Assembly: GCA_934255435.1 (NCBI GenBank)
Contig: CAKQNZ010000097.1
Coordinates: 1-7,563, forward strand
Reading direction: 5' to 3'
Source of the DNA: an uncultured Clostridia bacterium
Lineage (GTDB): Bacteria; Bacillota; Clostridia; Peptostreptococcales; Anaerovoracaceae
DNA length: 7,563 nt
Shown here: positions 1 through 5,679 of the stretch, piece after piece
Numbering within the stretch: position 1 is the stretch's first letter
How the letters are laid out: each line of letters begins with the position of its first letter
The notes under the pieces: generated by a model
What the model was told of the DNA's origin: nothing
Databases searched by the model: none
What the model saw: the letters and a program-made list of their open reading frames with translations, nothing else
Position numbers and translations under genes: made by a program

Positions 1-102
1 CTGCTGGGTTCCGAGATGATCGTGGACGTAGATCACATCGCACTGGCGGACAGGATCGTGGCAGATCTCGAGAAGAAAAGACAGGCGCTTGGCTGGAAAT
101 GA
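1..102 (+). CDS. C-terminal end of a truncated gene, possibly anaerobic carbon monoxide dehydrogenase catalytic subunit
   Basis: An open frame enters the window at base 1 and ends at TGA 100-102, giving the last 33 residues of a protein. The visible tail contains MIVDVDHIALADRIVADLEK and ends KRQALGWK. A short strand, an Asp/Glu-rich turn, an amphipathic helix and a final K-R-x-x-L-G plus hydrophobic residue resemble the end of Ni-containing carbon monoxide dehydrogenases (CooS/CdhA-like). That resemblance comes from memory of the family, and 33 residues are too few to prove it. None of the metal-binding residues lie in the window. The gene is co-directional with the ABC importer that follows but separated from it by 193 bp and a terminator-like hairpin. 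That the frame is coding is fairly safe; the product name is tentative. Confidence 0.6.
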   Translation: MLGSEMIVDVDHIALADRIVADLEKKRQALGWK

Positions 103-237
103 GGCTGTCAGCGCAGTGCCGGCGGCAGTCTCAGATTTTCAGATATGATGATCTAATGGTGATTGTCGGTGATGGGTCAGAAACTCTGCCATCGCATCTC
201 ATCGCTGCATAGAACAGACGGTGAAACGCTTCATACG

Positions 238-269
238 CCCGGCAGGAGCTGATCCGCCGCCGGGATTTT
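238..269 (+). terminator. Terminator or attenuator hairpin in the leader of the ABC importer operon
   Basis: CCCGGC (238-243) pairs with GCCGGG (259-264) around a 15-base loop in which GGA and TCC can add three pairs. It is followed by A and four T (266-269). The short T run makes it a modest intrinsic terminator. It lies 27 bp before the start codon of the substrate-binding protein, so it could end the upstream transcript or attenuate the importer operon. I found no recognisable riboswitch aptamer between 103 and 237. That stretch contains a small GATGG/CCATC hairpin and no convincing promoter. Confidence 0.45.
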
Positions 270-295
270 ACATAGATAACAGGAGTATACAGAAA

Positions 296-1270
296 ATGAC
301 GAAAACAAAGAAACGGATACAGACCGTAGCTGCGCTGCTGGTACTGGCTCTGCTGGTGGGCAGTGCGGTGTACTACAAATACGACTCGCTCCGCAGCGGA
401 CAGCAGGAAGCGGACGCTCAGGAGACTGTGACGCTGAAAATCGCATATCTGCCCATAACCCACGCACTGCCACTCTTCGAAGCGAAGAAGCTTCTGGAAG
501 AAGAAAACAGCAATGTACAGGTGGAACTCGTAAAATACGGCGGATGGAGCGAGCTGATGGATGCGCTGAACACCGGACGAGTAGATGGAGCATCGGTACT
601 TATTGAAATGGCGATGAAATCCCAGGAGCAGGGCATCCCGCTGAAGCTGGCGATGCTGGGACACAAAGACGGCAATATTGTTATAACCTCTAAGGACATC
701 AGCAAGCCCGCACAGCTCAAGGGAAAGACCTTTGCGATACCTAACACTCAGTCGTCCCACAACATACTGCTGCAGACTCTCCTTGAAAAGAACGGCATGT
801 CGGCAGACGATGTAAAGATACTGGAGATGGCTCCGACAGAAATGCCGGCGGCTCTGCAGAGCGGCCAGATAGACGGCTACTGCGTTGCAGAACCTTTCGG
901 CGCCAAAGCGGTTGACGCAGGCATCGGTCAGGTATTCGCCACATCTGAAGAACTGTGGGAAGACTCCATATGCTGCGGCATCGTGCTCAACGGAGATGCA
1001 GTCAAAGACAAGGGATCCGCCATCGAGACTTTCCGTGAGGCTTACAAGGATGCCGGAGCGAAACTGGACGAAAAGGAAAGCGCAGCTATCGCCGAAGAAT
1101 ACCTTGGACAGAACAAAAACATCGTAGGTCTGTCACTGCAGTGGATATCCTTCAATGATCTGAATGTAACGAAGACAGCATACGACAACCTGACAGATAA
1201 AGTAAAGTCCTACGGACTCAGCAGCCAGCCGCCTTCATATGAAGACTTCGTGCTGCAGCAGGGAAAATGA
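296..1270 (+). CDS. ABC importer substrate-binding protein, NitT/TauT class
   Basis: This 324-residue protein would capture a small solute outside the membrane and deliver it to the permease and ATPase encoded next. The class (COG0715-like) includes nitrate, sulfonate, taurine and bicarbonate binders; the ligand here cannot be read from sequence. Residues 1-25 are basic then hydrophobic (KKR, then AALLVLALLVGSAVYY), a signal or membrane anchor. The mature part opens with TLKIAYLPITHALPLF and carries GRVDGA, LKGKTFAIPN, GQIDGYCVAEPFGAKA and a paired cysteine in DSICCGIVL, an arrangement usual in this class. There is no lipobox cysteine after the hydrophobic segment, unlike most Gram-positive binding proteins, so it may stay tethered by an uncleaved helix. 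The ATG at 296 is chosen because AGGAG (281-285) precedes it by 10 bases and it gives a normal N terminus. A GTG at 221 lies upstream of the leader hairpin and lacks a ribosome binding site. Confidence 0.88.
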   Translation: MTKTKKRIQTVAALLVLALLVGSAVYYKYDSLRSGQQEADAQETVTLKIAYLPITHALPLFEAKKLLEEENSNVQVELVKYGGWSELMDALNTGRVDGASVLIEMAMKSQEQGIPLKLAMLGHKDGNIVITSKDISKPAQLKGKTFAIPNTQSSHNILLQTLLEKNGMSADDVKILEMAPTEMPAALQSGQIDGYCVAEPFGAKAVDAGIGQVFATSEELWEDSICCGIVLNGDAVKDKGSAIETFREAYKDAGAKLDEKESAAIAEEYLGQNKNIVGLSLQWISFNDLNVTKTAYDNLTDKVKSYGLSSQPPSYEDFVLQQGK

Positions 1271-1322
1271 TACAGAAAGTCACGACAATGACATACATTG
1301 AAACGATTCAAGGAGATACATC

Positions 1323-2087
1323 ATGAAAAAAACAAGATCATATATAATTTCATTTGCGGTCCTGGTGATACTCTGGGAACTGCTGGCTGTCTCCGGACTT
1401 TTCCCGGAAAGCCTGTTCCCGTCGCCGGTACGAACTGCTGAGGCTTTGGGCCGCCGCATATCCTCAGGTGCACTGCTGCTTGACATCGGCGCCAGCATGT
1501 ACAGATTTTTCATAGGCTATATCACATCAGTGATTGCTGCGGTGATACTGGGTCTGCTTCTGGGCTGGTTCGCAAAGGCATGGCGTTACGTCGATCCTGT
1601 GGTCCAGTTCCTGCGCCCCATATCACCGGTAGCGTGGCTGCCTTTCATCGTGCTGTGGGTGGGTATCGGAGACGTTCCCGCCATCGTGATAATTTTCATC
1701 GCAGCCTTTTTCCCGGTACTGCTGACCACCGTCACTGCTGTGGGGAACATCGATCCAGTCTACCTGAAGATCTCGGACAATTTCGGTCTTGGCAGAGCCC
1801 AGACTCTGCTGGGTATAGTCTTCCCGGCGATTTTTCCGCAGATAGCCAATGCGCTGCATATCGCAGCAGGCACCGCCTGGATATTCCTAGTAGTCGGTGA
1901 AATGGCAGGCTCCCAGTCGGGTCTCGGATATCTCATCACGGACGCCCGCAACAACCTGCAGACAGATACGCTGATGGCAGCCATCATCGTCATCGGCATC
2001 ATCGGTATCGTGCTGGATCTGCTGATCCGCCACGCACAGGAACATGTGGAACGCATCTGGGGATTCAGCAGGAGCGAAGAAAAATGA
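1323..2087 (+). CDS. ABC importer permease, SsuC/TauC family
   Basis: This 254-residue integral membrane protein forms the translocation channel of a nitrate/sulfonate/taurine-type importer (BPD_transp_1 fold), presumably as a homodimer. Hydrophobic segments are visible near residues 7-25, 60-85, 105-150, 180-195 and 215-235. The cytoplasmic coupling loop that contacts the ATPase is seen as DNFGLGRAQTLLGIVFPAIF around residues 150-172, matching the EAA motif position. The conserved FLRPISPVAWLPFIVLWVGI stretch, around residues 97-116, is typical of this family. Length is normal. The start is supported by AAGGAG seven bases before ATG. The gene follows the binding-protein gene by 52 bp and precedes the ATPase gene by 26 bp, so the three are very likely one operon. 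The substrate is unknown. Confidence 0.93.
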   Translation: MKKTRSYIISFAVLVILWELLAVSGLFPESLFPSPVRTAEALGRRISSGALLLDIGASMYRFFIGYITSVIAAVILGLLLGWFAKAWRYVDPVVQFLRPISPVAWLPFIVLWVGIGDVPAIVIIFIAAFFPVLLTTVTAVGNIDPVYLKISDNFGLGRAQTLLGIVFPAIFPQIANALHIAAGTAWIFLVVGEMAGSQSGLGYLITDARNNLQTDTLMAAIIVIGIIGIVLDLLIRHAQEHVERIWGFSRSEEK

Positions 2088-2113
2088 TATCCCACGAAAG
2101 GAAGTGACAGCCT

Positions 2114-2887
2114 ATGGCTTTTATAGAAGTAAAAAACGCAAATAAACGATATATACAGAACGACCGTGAATTTACAGCTCTGGACAGCGTTTCGCTTGAT
2201 ATACATCACGGCGAATTCATATGTCTGCTGGGTCCCAGCGGCTGTGGCAAGACAACACTGCTTAACATGATGGCAGGGTTCGAAAAACCCGACTCCGGCA
2301 TCATAACCATCGACGGCAGGCCTGTGACGAAACCCTCGCCGGAATACGTGACGATATTCCAGCACTACGGTCTGCTGCCGTGGCAGAGCGTGGAACGCAA
2401 CGTGATGCTGGGACTGCTGGCAAAGAAAACGCCGAAAGATGAAGCCCGCAGGATAGCAGACGAATATCTGACGCTGGTAGGCCTGGAAAAGTTCAAAGAT
2501 GCACGACCGGTCCAGCTTTCCGGCGGCCAGCAGCAGAGGGTTTCCATAGCAAGAGCCCTCGCCGTTTCCCCGGAAATACTGTTCATGGACGAGCCTTTCG
2601 CAGCCCTGGACGCCATCAACCGCCTGAAAATGCAGGATGACATCCACCGCATCGCCGAAGACAAAAAAATAACGACGGTCTTCGTCACCCACGACATCGA
2701 AGAAGCCGTGACCCTGGCCGACAGGATCGTCATCATGACGCCGAACCCCGGCAGGATCAAAAGCATAGTCCCTGTCCCTCTCGGCAAAAACCGTGACCGC
2801 ACAGCCGAAGACTTTCTGAAGATACGTGACAGAGTCTTCGAAATATTCGAGATGAAACCAGATAAGAAGATCGAGTATTATATATAA
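2114..2887 (+). CDS. ABC importer ATPase, SsuB/TauB/NrtD family
   Basis: This 257-residue nucleotide-binding subunit would hydrolyse ATP at the inner membrane face to drive uptake through the neighbouring permease. All functional motifs are intact: Walker A GPSGCGKT at residues 40-47, Q-loop glutamine 83 in TIFQHYGLLPW, signature LSGGQQQR at 135-142, Walker B ILFMDE at 155-160, D-loop ALDA, and switch histidine 193 in FVTHDIEEA. The LLPW following the Q-loop is characteristic of the nitrate/sulfonate/taurine subfamily. A weak AAGGAAGTG sequence precedes the ATG. The C terminus ends in a lysine-rich then aromatic tail (KKIEYYI) with no fused regulatory domain. It is the last gene of the operon; no U-rich terminator follows directly, only the hairpin array beginning 18 bp after the stop. 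Confidence 0.95.
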   Translation: MAFIEVKNANKRYIQNDREFTALDSVSLDIHHGEFICLLGPSGCGKTTLLNMMAGFEKPDSGIITIDGRPVTKPSPEYVTIFQHYGLLPWQSVERNVMLGLLAKKTPKDEARRIADEYLTLVGLEKFKDARPVQLSGGQQQRVSIARALAVSPEILFMDEPFAALDAINRLKMQDDIHRIAEDKKITTVFVTHDIEEAVTLADRIVIMTPNPGRIKSIVPVPLGKNRDRTAEDFLKIRDRVFEIFEMKPDKKIEYYI

Positions 2888-2905
2888 ATCTGTATCAGCG
2901 GCCAG

Positions 2906-3136
2906 TGGGACGGAAACTCAATGTTTCAGCTTCGAAACGTCCCATTTTGTAGGACTCAGGTCGATTCTGCCAGTTAAAATTCTTGTCGCTGCTGGCAAAT
3001 GGGACGAAACACAACAAACATATCGCAAAAACGTCCCATATAGCGAGACTCGGAGCGTTCATGCCAAAGGTATCTTTCTCTGATAAGGGCAAAAGGGACG
3101 AAATCACTGCAATTTTGCTGGTTTTCGTCCCTTTTG
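2906..3136. repeat. Array of three hairpin repeats with an exact 94-bp period
   Basis: Three inverted repeats have the form GGGACG, 25 bases, CGTCCC. Outer limits are 2906-2944 (TGGGACG/CGTCCCA), 3000-3038 (TGGGACG/CGTCCCA, extendable by one A-T pair) and 3094-3132 (core arms 3095-3100 and 3126-3131). Inter-arm distance is 25 bases in all three, and first bases are 94 apart both times. The third has the longest stem, 14 perfect pairs: CAAAAGGGACGAAA (3090-3103) with its complement at 3123-3136. The first has a nested GAAAC/GTTTC hairpin (2913-2927). The 55-bp segments after units 1 and 2 are related (shared GACTC-G and TGCCA blocks, both ending GGCAAA), so the units appear to be diverged tandem copies. 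Unit 3's flank is different and starts with the 13-bp palindrome TGGTGGTCCACCA (3135-3147). The array fills the gap between two convergent genes and could end transcription in both directions. Function is unknown. Confidence 0.85.
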
Positions 3137-3181
3137 GTGGTCCACCACTAATATCTCTTTCAGCGCTGTTTAGCGTGGCCG

Positions 3182-3223
3182 CCGATTTCGCCAGGAGCTG
3201 ACTGCGGCTCCGCAGCATATCGG
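3182..3223 (-). terminator. Stem-loop downstream of fucO, no U tract
   Basis: An inner stem CTGCG (3202-3206) with CGCAG (3211-3215) closes a four-base loop, and an outer pair CCGAT (3182-3186) with ATCGG (3219-3223) can add to it. It begins 16 bp after the fucO stop codon. There is no run of U on either strand, so it is at best an inefficient or factor-dependent terminator or a 3' end stabiliser. The neighbouring hairpin array may do the actual termination. Confidence 0.35.
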
Positions 3224-3238
3224 TGTCCAACCAGGCCT

Positions 3239-4384
3239 TTACATGAGTTTGCGGAACAGTTCCTTGATGTCGTCGATGCTGGCGTCCTTAGGATTGCCCG
3301 GTGCGCAGGCGTCTGCGTGAGCCGATTCTGCCAGGAAGTCCAGGTCTTCTTCTTTCAGGGCCTCCAGCTTAGTCGGGATACCTACGTCTATAGAAAGTTT
3401 GCGCACTGCATCTACTGCTGCTTTGCGGTATTCTTCAACGGACATATCGTCTACGCCCTTCACGCCCATGGCTCTGGCGATCTCTCTGTATTTTTCACCG
3501 GTCTGATCAGCGTTATACTCCATCACTATCGGAAGCATCATAGCACATGCCACCCCGTGAGGCGTGTCGTATACAGCGCCCAGAGTATGTGCCATGGAGT
3601 GTGCTATACCCAGACCAACGTTGGAAAATCCCATTCCTGCGATATACTGTCCAAGAGCCATTCCTTCACGGCCTTCCTTTTCATTGGCAACGGCTCCCCG
3701 CAGTGATCTTGAAATGATCTCGATAGCCTTGAGATGGAACATGTCCGTCATTTCCCAGGCAGCCTTGGTCGTATATCCCTCAATAGCGTGCGTCAGAGCA
3801 TCCATCCCTGTCGATGCGGTCAGCCCCTTAGGCATCGATGACATCATATCAGGATCCACTACTGCCACCACCGGCATATCGTGAGGATCCACGCAAACGA
3901 ACTTTCTCTTTCTCTCCACGTCTGTTATAACATAATTTATCGTGACTTCAGCAGCTGTACCTGCTGTTGTCGGCACAGCTATAATAGGAACGCACGGTTT
4001 TTTCGTCGGCGCAACACCTTCCAGGCTCCTGACATCTTCGAATTCCGGGTTGTTTATGATGATGCCTATAGCTTTGCATGTATCCATCGATGAACCACCG
4101 CCGATGGCGATCATGCAGTCAGCCTCCGCATCTCTGAACGCCTTCACGCCGTGCTGCACATTCTCAATTGTCGGATTGGCCTTGATATCCGAAAATATCT
4201 CGTAAGGGAATCCCGCTGCATCCAGCACGTCCGTCACCTTTGCAGTAACGCCGAATTTCATCAGATCCGGTCCTGTGCACACCAGCGCTTTCCTGAATCC
4301 TCTTGCTTTGACTTCCGTCGCGATCTCCTGCACCGCACCTGCTCCATGATACGAAGTTTCGTTCAACATGATCCTGTTTGCCAT
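3239..4384 (-). CDS. fucO: Lactaldehyde reductase / 1,2-propanediol oxidoreductase, Fe-dependent alcohol dehydrogenase
   Basis: This 381-residue cytoplasmic enzyme would reduce L-lactaldehyde to 1,2-propanediol with NADH, the step that disposes of reducing power in anaerobic fucose and rhamnose breakdown. Similarity to Escherichia coli FucO is visible over the whole length: start MANRIMLNET, the dinucleotide-binding GGGSSMDTCKAIGI (95-108), TTAGTAAEVTINYVITD (139-155), KFVCVDPHD and MGFSNVGLG. The iron ligands correspond to D195, H199, H262 and H276, each one residue before the E. coli numbering because the bacterial reference begins MMANR. The start at 4384 is set by AGGAGG six bases upstream and by homology; an in-frame extension to 4480 would run through the promoter. 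No fucose or rhamnose genes are in the window, so substrate range is inferred from family. Control is probably by the TetR regulator upstream and perhaps by redox state. Confidence 0.93.
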   Translation of the reverse strand: MANRIMLNETSYHGAGAVQEIATEVKARGFRKALVCTGPDLMKFGVTAKVTDVLDAAGFPYEIFSDIKANPTIENVQHGVKAFRDAEADCMIAIGGGSSMDTCKAIGIIINNPEFEDVRSLEGVAPTKKPCVPIIAVPTTAGTAAEVTINYVITDVERKRKFVCVDPHDMPVVAVVDPDMMSSMPKGLTASTGMDALTHAIEGYTTKAAWEMTDMFHLKAIEIISRSLRGAVANEKEGREGMALGQYIAGMGFSNVGLGIAHSMAHTLGAVYDTPHGVACAMMLPIVMEYNADQTGEKYREIARAMGVKGVDDMSVEEYRKAAVDAVRKLSIDVGIPTKLEALKEEDLDFLAESAHADACAPGNPKDASIDDIKELFRKLM

Positions 4385-4418
4385 GATATACCTCCTTCTG
4401 AAATATCTGAGTTGTTTT

Positions 4419-4438
4419 ACTGTCTTTATTTTAACAAT
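4419..4438 (-). repeat. 20-bp direct repeat, copy 1 (over the fucO -10 box)
   Basis: Minus-strand ATTGTTAAAATAAAGACAGT occurs here and, identically, at 4668-4687. The copy covers the fucO extended -10 box and the predicted start of transcription. It begins with TTGTTAA, one half of the Rex redox-repressor consensus TTGTTAA-N4-TTAACAA. The other half matches poorly, so a Rex site is only a possibility. Confidence 0.8.
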
Positions 4439-4456
4439 ATCTCCGGCAAACTGTAA
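4428..4456 (-). promoter_or_regulatory. Predicted fucO promoter
   Basis: On the minus strand TTACAG (4451-4456) is followed by a 17-base spacer and TAAAAT (4428-4433). The -10 box is extended by TG one base upstream (TGTTAAAAT). This would start transcription near 4421 and give a leader of about 36 bases containing the AGGAGG site. The weak -35 fits a regulated promoter. Confidence 0.6.
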
Positions 4457-4463
4457 GTTACAG
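4451..4463. promoter_or_regulatory. 13-bp palindrome over the fucO -35 box, candidate operator
   Basis: CTGTAAGTTACAG is a perfect dyad with a single central base. It contains the predicted -35 hexamer of fucO, so a bound protein would block polymerase. The TetR-family gene immediately upstream is the natural candidate binder. The half-site CTGTAA/TTACAG also occurs once at 5524-5529, next to the -10 box of the regulator's own promoter. Confidence 0.5.
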
Positions 4464-4537
4464 ACATTTCCCATTGTCACTTTACATCGGATTTCCTGCT
4501 TGGAGCCCGCATATCACAGCCTCCCGGCGGATTTCAC

Positions 4538-4605
4538 AAAAAAGGAAAAGCAGACCACATCCGCTCGTGAGAACGAAGGCATGCGATCTGCTGAAGTTGT
4601 GGTCT
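4538..4605 (-). terminator. Intrinsic terminator in the region upstream of fucO
   Basis: On the minus strand AGACCACA (4605-4598) pairs with TGTGGTCT (4559-4552), enclosing a 38-base apical region, and is followed by GC, four U, CC and six U (4549-4538). AGCAGA within the loop (4592-4587) can instead pair with TCTGCT (4554-4549), overlapping the same 3' arm, so two folds compete. It ends any transcript coming from above before it reaches the fucO promoter. Confidence 0.7.
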
Positions 4606-4676
4606 ATAATGGTTAGAAGTTAATTATTTATGGAGTTATACCTTTTTTATCTTTTCCTTATCTCTTAACTGTCTTT
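4538..4676 (-). ncRNA. Candidate small RNA or attenuated leader upstream of fucO
   Basis: The second copy of the 20-bp repeat supplies an extended -10 box (TGTTAAAAT, -10 at 4677-4682), and the intrinsic terminator at 4538-4605 lies about 70 bp further on. Together they could define an RNA of about 130 bases. It starts A-rich, contains no ATG-led frame of useful length, and ends in the hairpin with two competing pairings. The weak point is the -35 region, which is only a T run. No known RNA family is recognised. Confidence 0.3.
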
Positions 4677-4687
4677 ATTTTAACAAT
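4668..4687 (-). repeat. 20-bp direct repeat, copy 2
   Basis: Identical to 4419-4438 and in the same orientation, 249 bp upstream of it. The identity stops sharply at both ends. The 229 bp between the copies includes the fucO -35 box and palindrome and the intrinsic terminator. Confidence 0.8.
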
Positions 4688-4697
4688 CATTTTATAT

Positions 4698-4734
4698 AAA
4701 AAAAAGTGACAATCACATCGATATGTCACTTTTT
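4698..4734 (-). terminator. Terminator of the TetR-family gene
   Basis: AAAAAGTGACA (4701-4711) and TGTCACTTTTT (4724-4734) form a perfect 11-bp inverted repeat around a 12-base loop. On the minus strand the 3' arm runs into eight consecutive U (4705-4698). It lies 78 bp after the regulator's stop codon. The stem is AT-rich, with only six pairs including all three GC pairs outside the A/T run, so efficiency is uncertain. It could also work in the plus direction. Confidence 0.65.
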
Positions 4735-4811
4735 GACGCATTTTCTTTCAAATTCTTTCAGACTATTTCATTTATTGCCACTATATCGCTCGACTCTGAC
4801 AGATTTTTCAG

Positions 4812-5435
4812 TCATATCAGACAAAGTTTGTGAAAAATATCTGCAATCGGCACCGGCATGGCGTCCACCATAAGTCTTGCCATTTCCTCTGGGGTCCCTT
4901 TCACATCGCCGGATACCCAGCGTGTAGTCATATATACCGATCCCCTGCAGTACATTTCCAGGATATAAGTCATATCACGACTGAGCTTCTGACCTGATTT
5001 CGTCTCTATCAGCTTCCTGTAGAAATCTCTTATCTCGATGAAATCATGGTCTTTCAGGCTGTTCTGTTCATCGCATCTGAACGCAGCATTGAAGAAAAGC
5101 CGTTCTTCATCTATGAACCTGAACTTTCTCACGAGGCTCTCATATACGGTGCTGCCCTGACCCATATGTTCGAAAGACTCTGCCAGTATCTTGTCGAAAT
5201 ACCAGTTTATCAGATCATATTTGTCAAAGAAATATCTGTAGAAAGTCTGTCTCGTGATGCCACACTCCTCTACTATCTCTTTCACCGTTATCTTTTCCAC
5301 CGGCATCTTTTCCATGCAAAGCTTCATGGCAGCTGCCAGTCTGTAGCGTGTCCTGTCCTGACGGCGTTTCGTATGCTCGCCGCTGTCTTCTGCCACATGT
5401 ATCATGTGATCTATATCTTCTTTTCTACTGTACAT
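4812..5435 (-). CDS. TetR/AcrR-family transcriptional regulator
   Basis: This 207-residue protein is a predicted dimeric DNA-binding repressor. The N-terminal TetR helix-turn-helix is clear at about residues 28-75: RTRYRLAAAMKLCMEKMPVE, ITVKEIVEECGITRQTFYRY, then FFDKYDLINWYFD. The rest is helical and would form the ligand-binding and dimerisation domain; its style recalls the DhaS/TetR_C_7 group, but the ligand is unknown. The ATG at 5435 is preferred because GGAGG precedes it by seven bases. The frame stays open to a GTG at 5468, and an ATG at 5459 is also possible, but neither has a good site. Residues 1-25 before the domain are polar. fucO lies downstream on the same strand beyond two terminators, so the two genes are adjacent but probably transcribed separately. 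Confidence 0.9.
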   Translation of the reverse strand: MYSRKEDIDHMIHVAEDSGEHTKRRQDRTRYRLAAAMKLCMEKMPVEKITVKEIVEECGITRQTFYRYFFDKYDLINWYFDKILAESFEHMGQGSTVYESLVRKFRFIDEERLFFNAAFRCDEQNSLKDHDFIEIRDFYRKLIETKSGQKLSRDMTYILEMYCRGSVYMTTRWVSGDVKGTPEEMARLMVDAMPVPIADIFHKLCLI

Positions 5436-5527
5436 AGCCTGCCCTCCCGGGTCACCCATATGCACCACCGGTCAAATACAAAAACCCGGCTGCATCTCAT
5501 TAAACGGCTGTTTTTCAATATATTTAC

Positions 5528-5556
5528 AGTTTATCATCATGACATGTCAGCGTCAA
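5528..5556 (-). promoter_or_regulatory. Predicted promoter of the TetR-family gene
   Basis: TTGACG (5551-5556) is separated by 17 bases from TAAACT (5528-5533) on the minus strand. Transcription would start near 5521, giving a leader of about 85 bases. The -35 box matches consensus at five of six positions and the -10 box at four. The spacer holds a 10-bp palindrome, listed separately. Confidence 0.6.
5540..5549. promoter_or_regulatory. 10-bp palindrome between -35 and -10 of the TetR-family gene, candidate auto-operator
   Basis: TGACATGTCA is a perfect dyad lying wholly inside the promoter spacer, the usual place for a TetR-family protein to repress its own gene. Its sequence is not obviously the same as the palindrome before fucO. 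Both can be drawn as CTG-centred dyads, but that is weak. Which of the two the regulator binds is open. Confidence 0.45.
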
Positions 5557-5679
5557 TCTGAACAGCGGCCTTCTTTATATATCCGTGTTCCACATATGCT
5601 CCCGGGTTCTCGCAAAGAAAGTGTCTCAGCAGAATAAATGCCATATACTATCGCCTGAAAGCAAGGTCAATGTGACCAG

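Noticed and set aside
225..270. Cobalamin riboswitch, suggested by GGCAGGAGCTGATCCGCC
   Set aside because: It only loosely resembles the B12 box, and the other conserved cobalamin aptamer blocks upstream are absent.
221..295. GTG at 221 as the start of the substrate-binding protein
   Set aside because: It would place 25 proline- and charge-rich residues before the signal segment, lies upstream of the leader hairpin, and lacks a ribosome binding site.
1760..2692. 310-codon minus-strand frame across the permease and ATPase genes
   Set aside because: It is the shadow of two intact ABC transporter genes whose motifs are all in the plus-strand frames.
2906..3136. CRISPR array
   Set aside because: Only the 6-7-base arms are constant, the material between them is not an identical repeat, the spacers after units 1 and 2 resemble each other, and no cas gene is present.
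2895..3230. Open frames of 111 codons (minus) and 72 codons (plus) across the hairpin array
   Set aside because: They translate the diverged repeats; the 94-bp period is not a multiple of three, neither frame has a convincing ribosome binding site, and no protein family is recognisable.
4385..4480. In-frame N-terminal extension of fucO to 4480
   Set aside because: It would translate the palindrome and -10 box; the homologous start MANRIM has AGGAGG at correct spacing.
4605..4660. Plus-strand TATAAT at 4605-4610 with a 12-codon frame at 4630
   Set aside because: No -35 match at 16-18 bases, no ribosome binding site, and the peptide is very short.
5046..5561. 171-codon plus-strand frame opposite the TetR gene
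   Set aside because: It overlaps a clear TetR helix-turn-helix gene and its promoter on the other strand and shows no family motif.
5665..5677. Palindrome GGTCA-ATG-TGACC between yfcE and the TetR gene
   Set aside because: It lies downstream of the yfcE terminator and over 100 bp upstream of the TetR promoter, with no other feature to give it a role.
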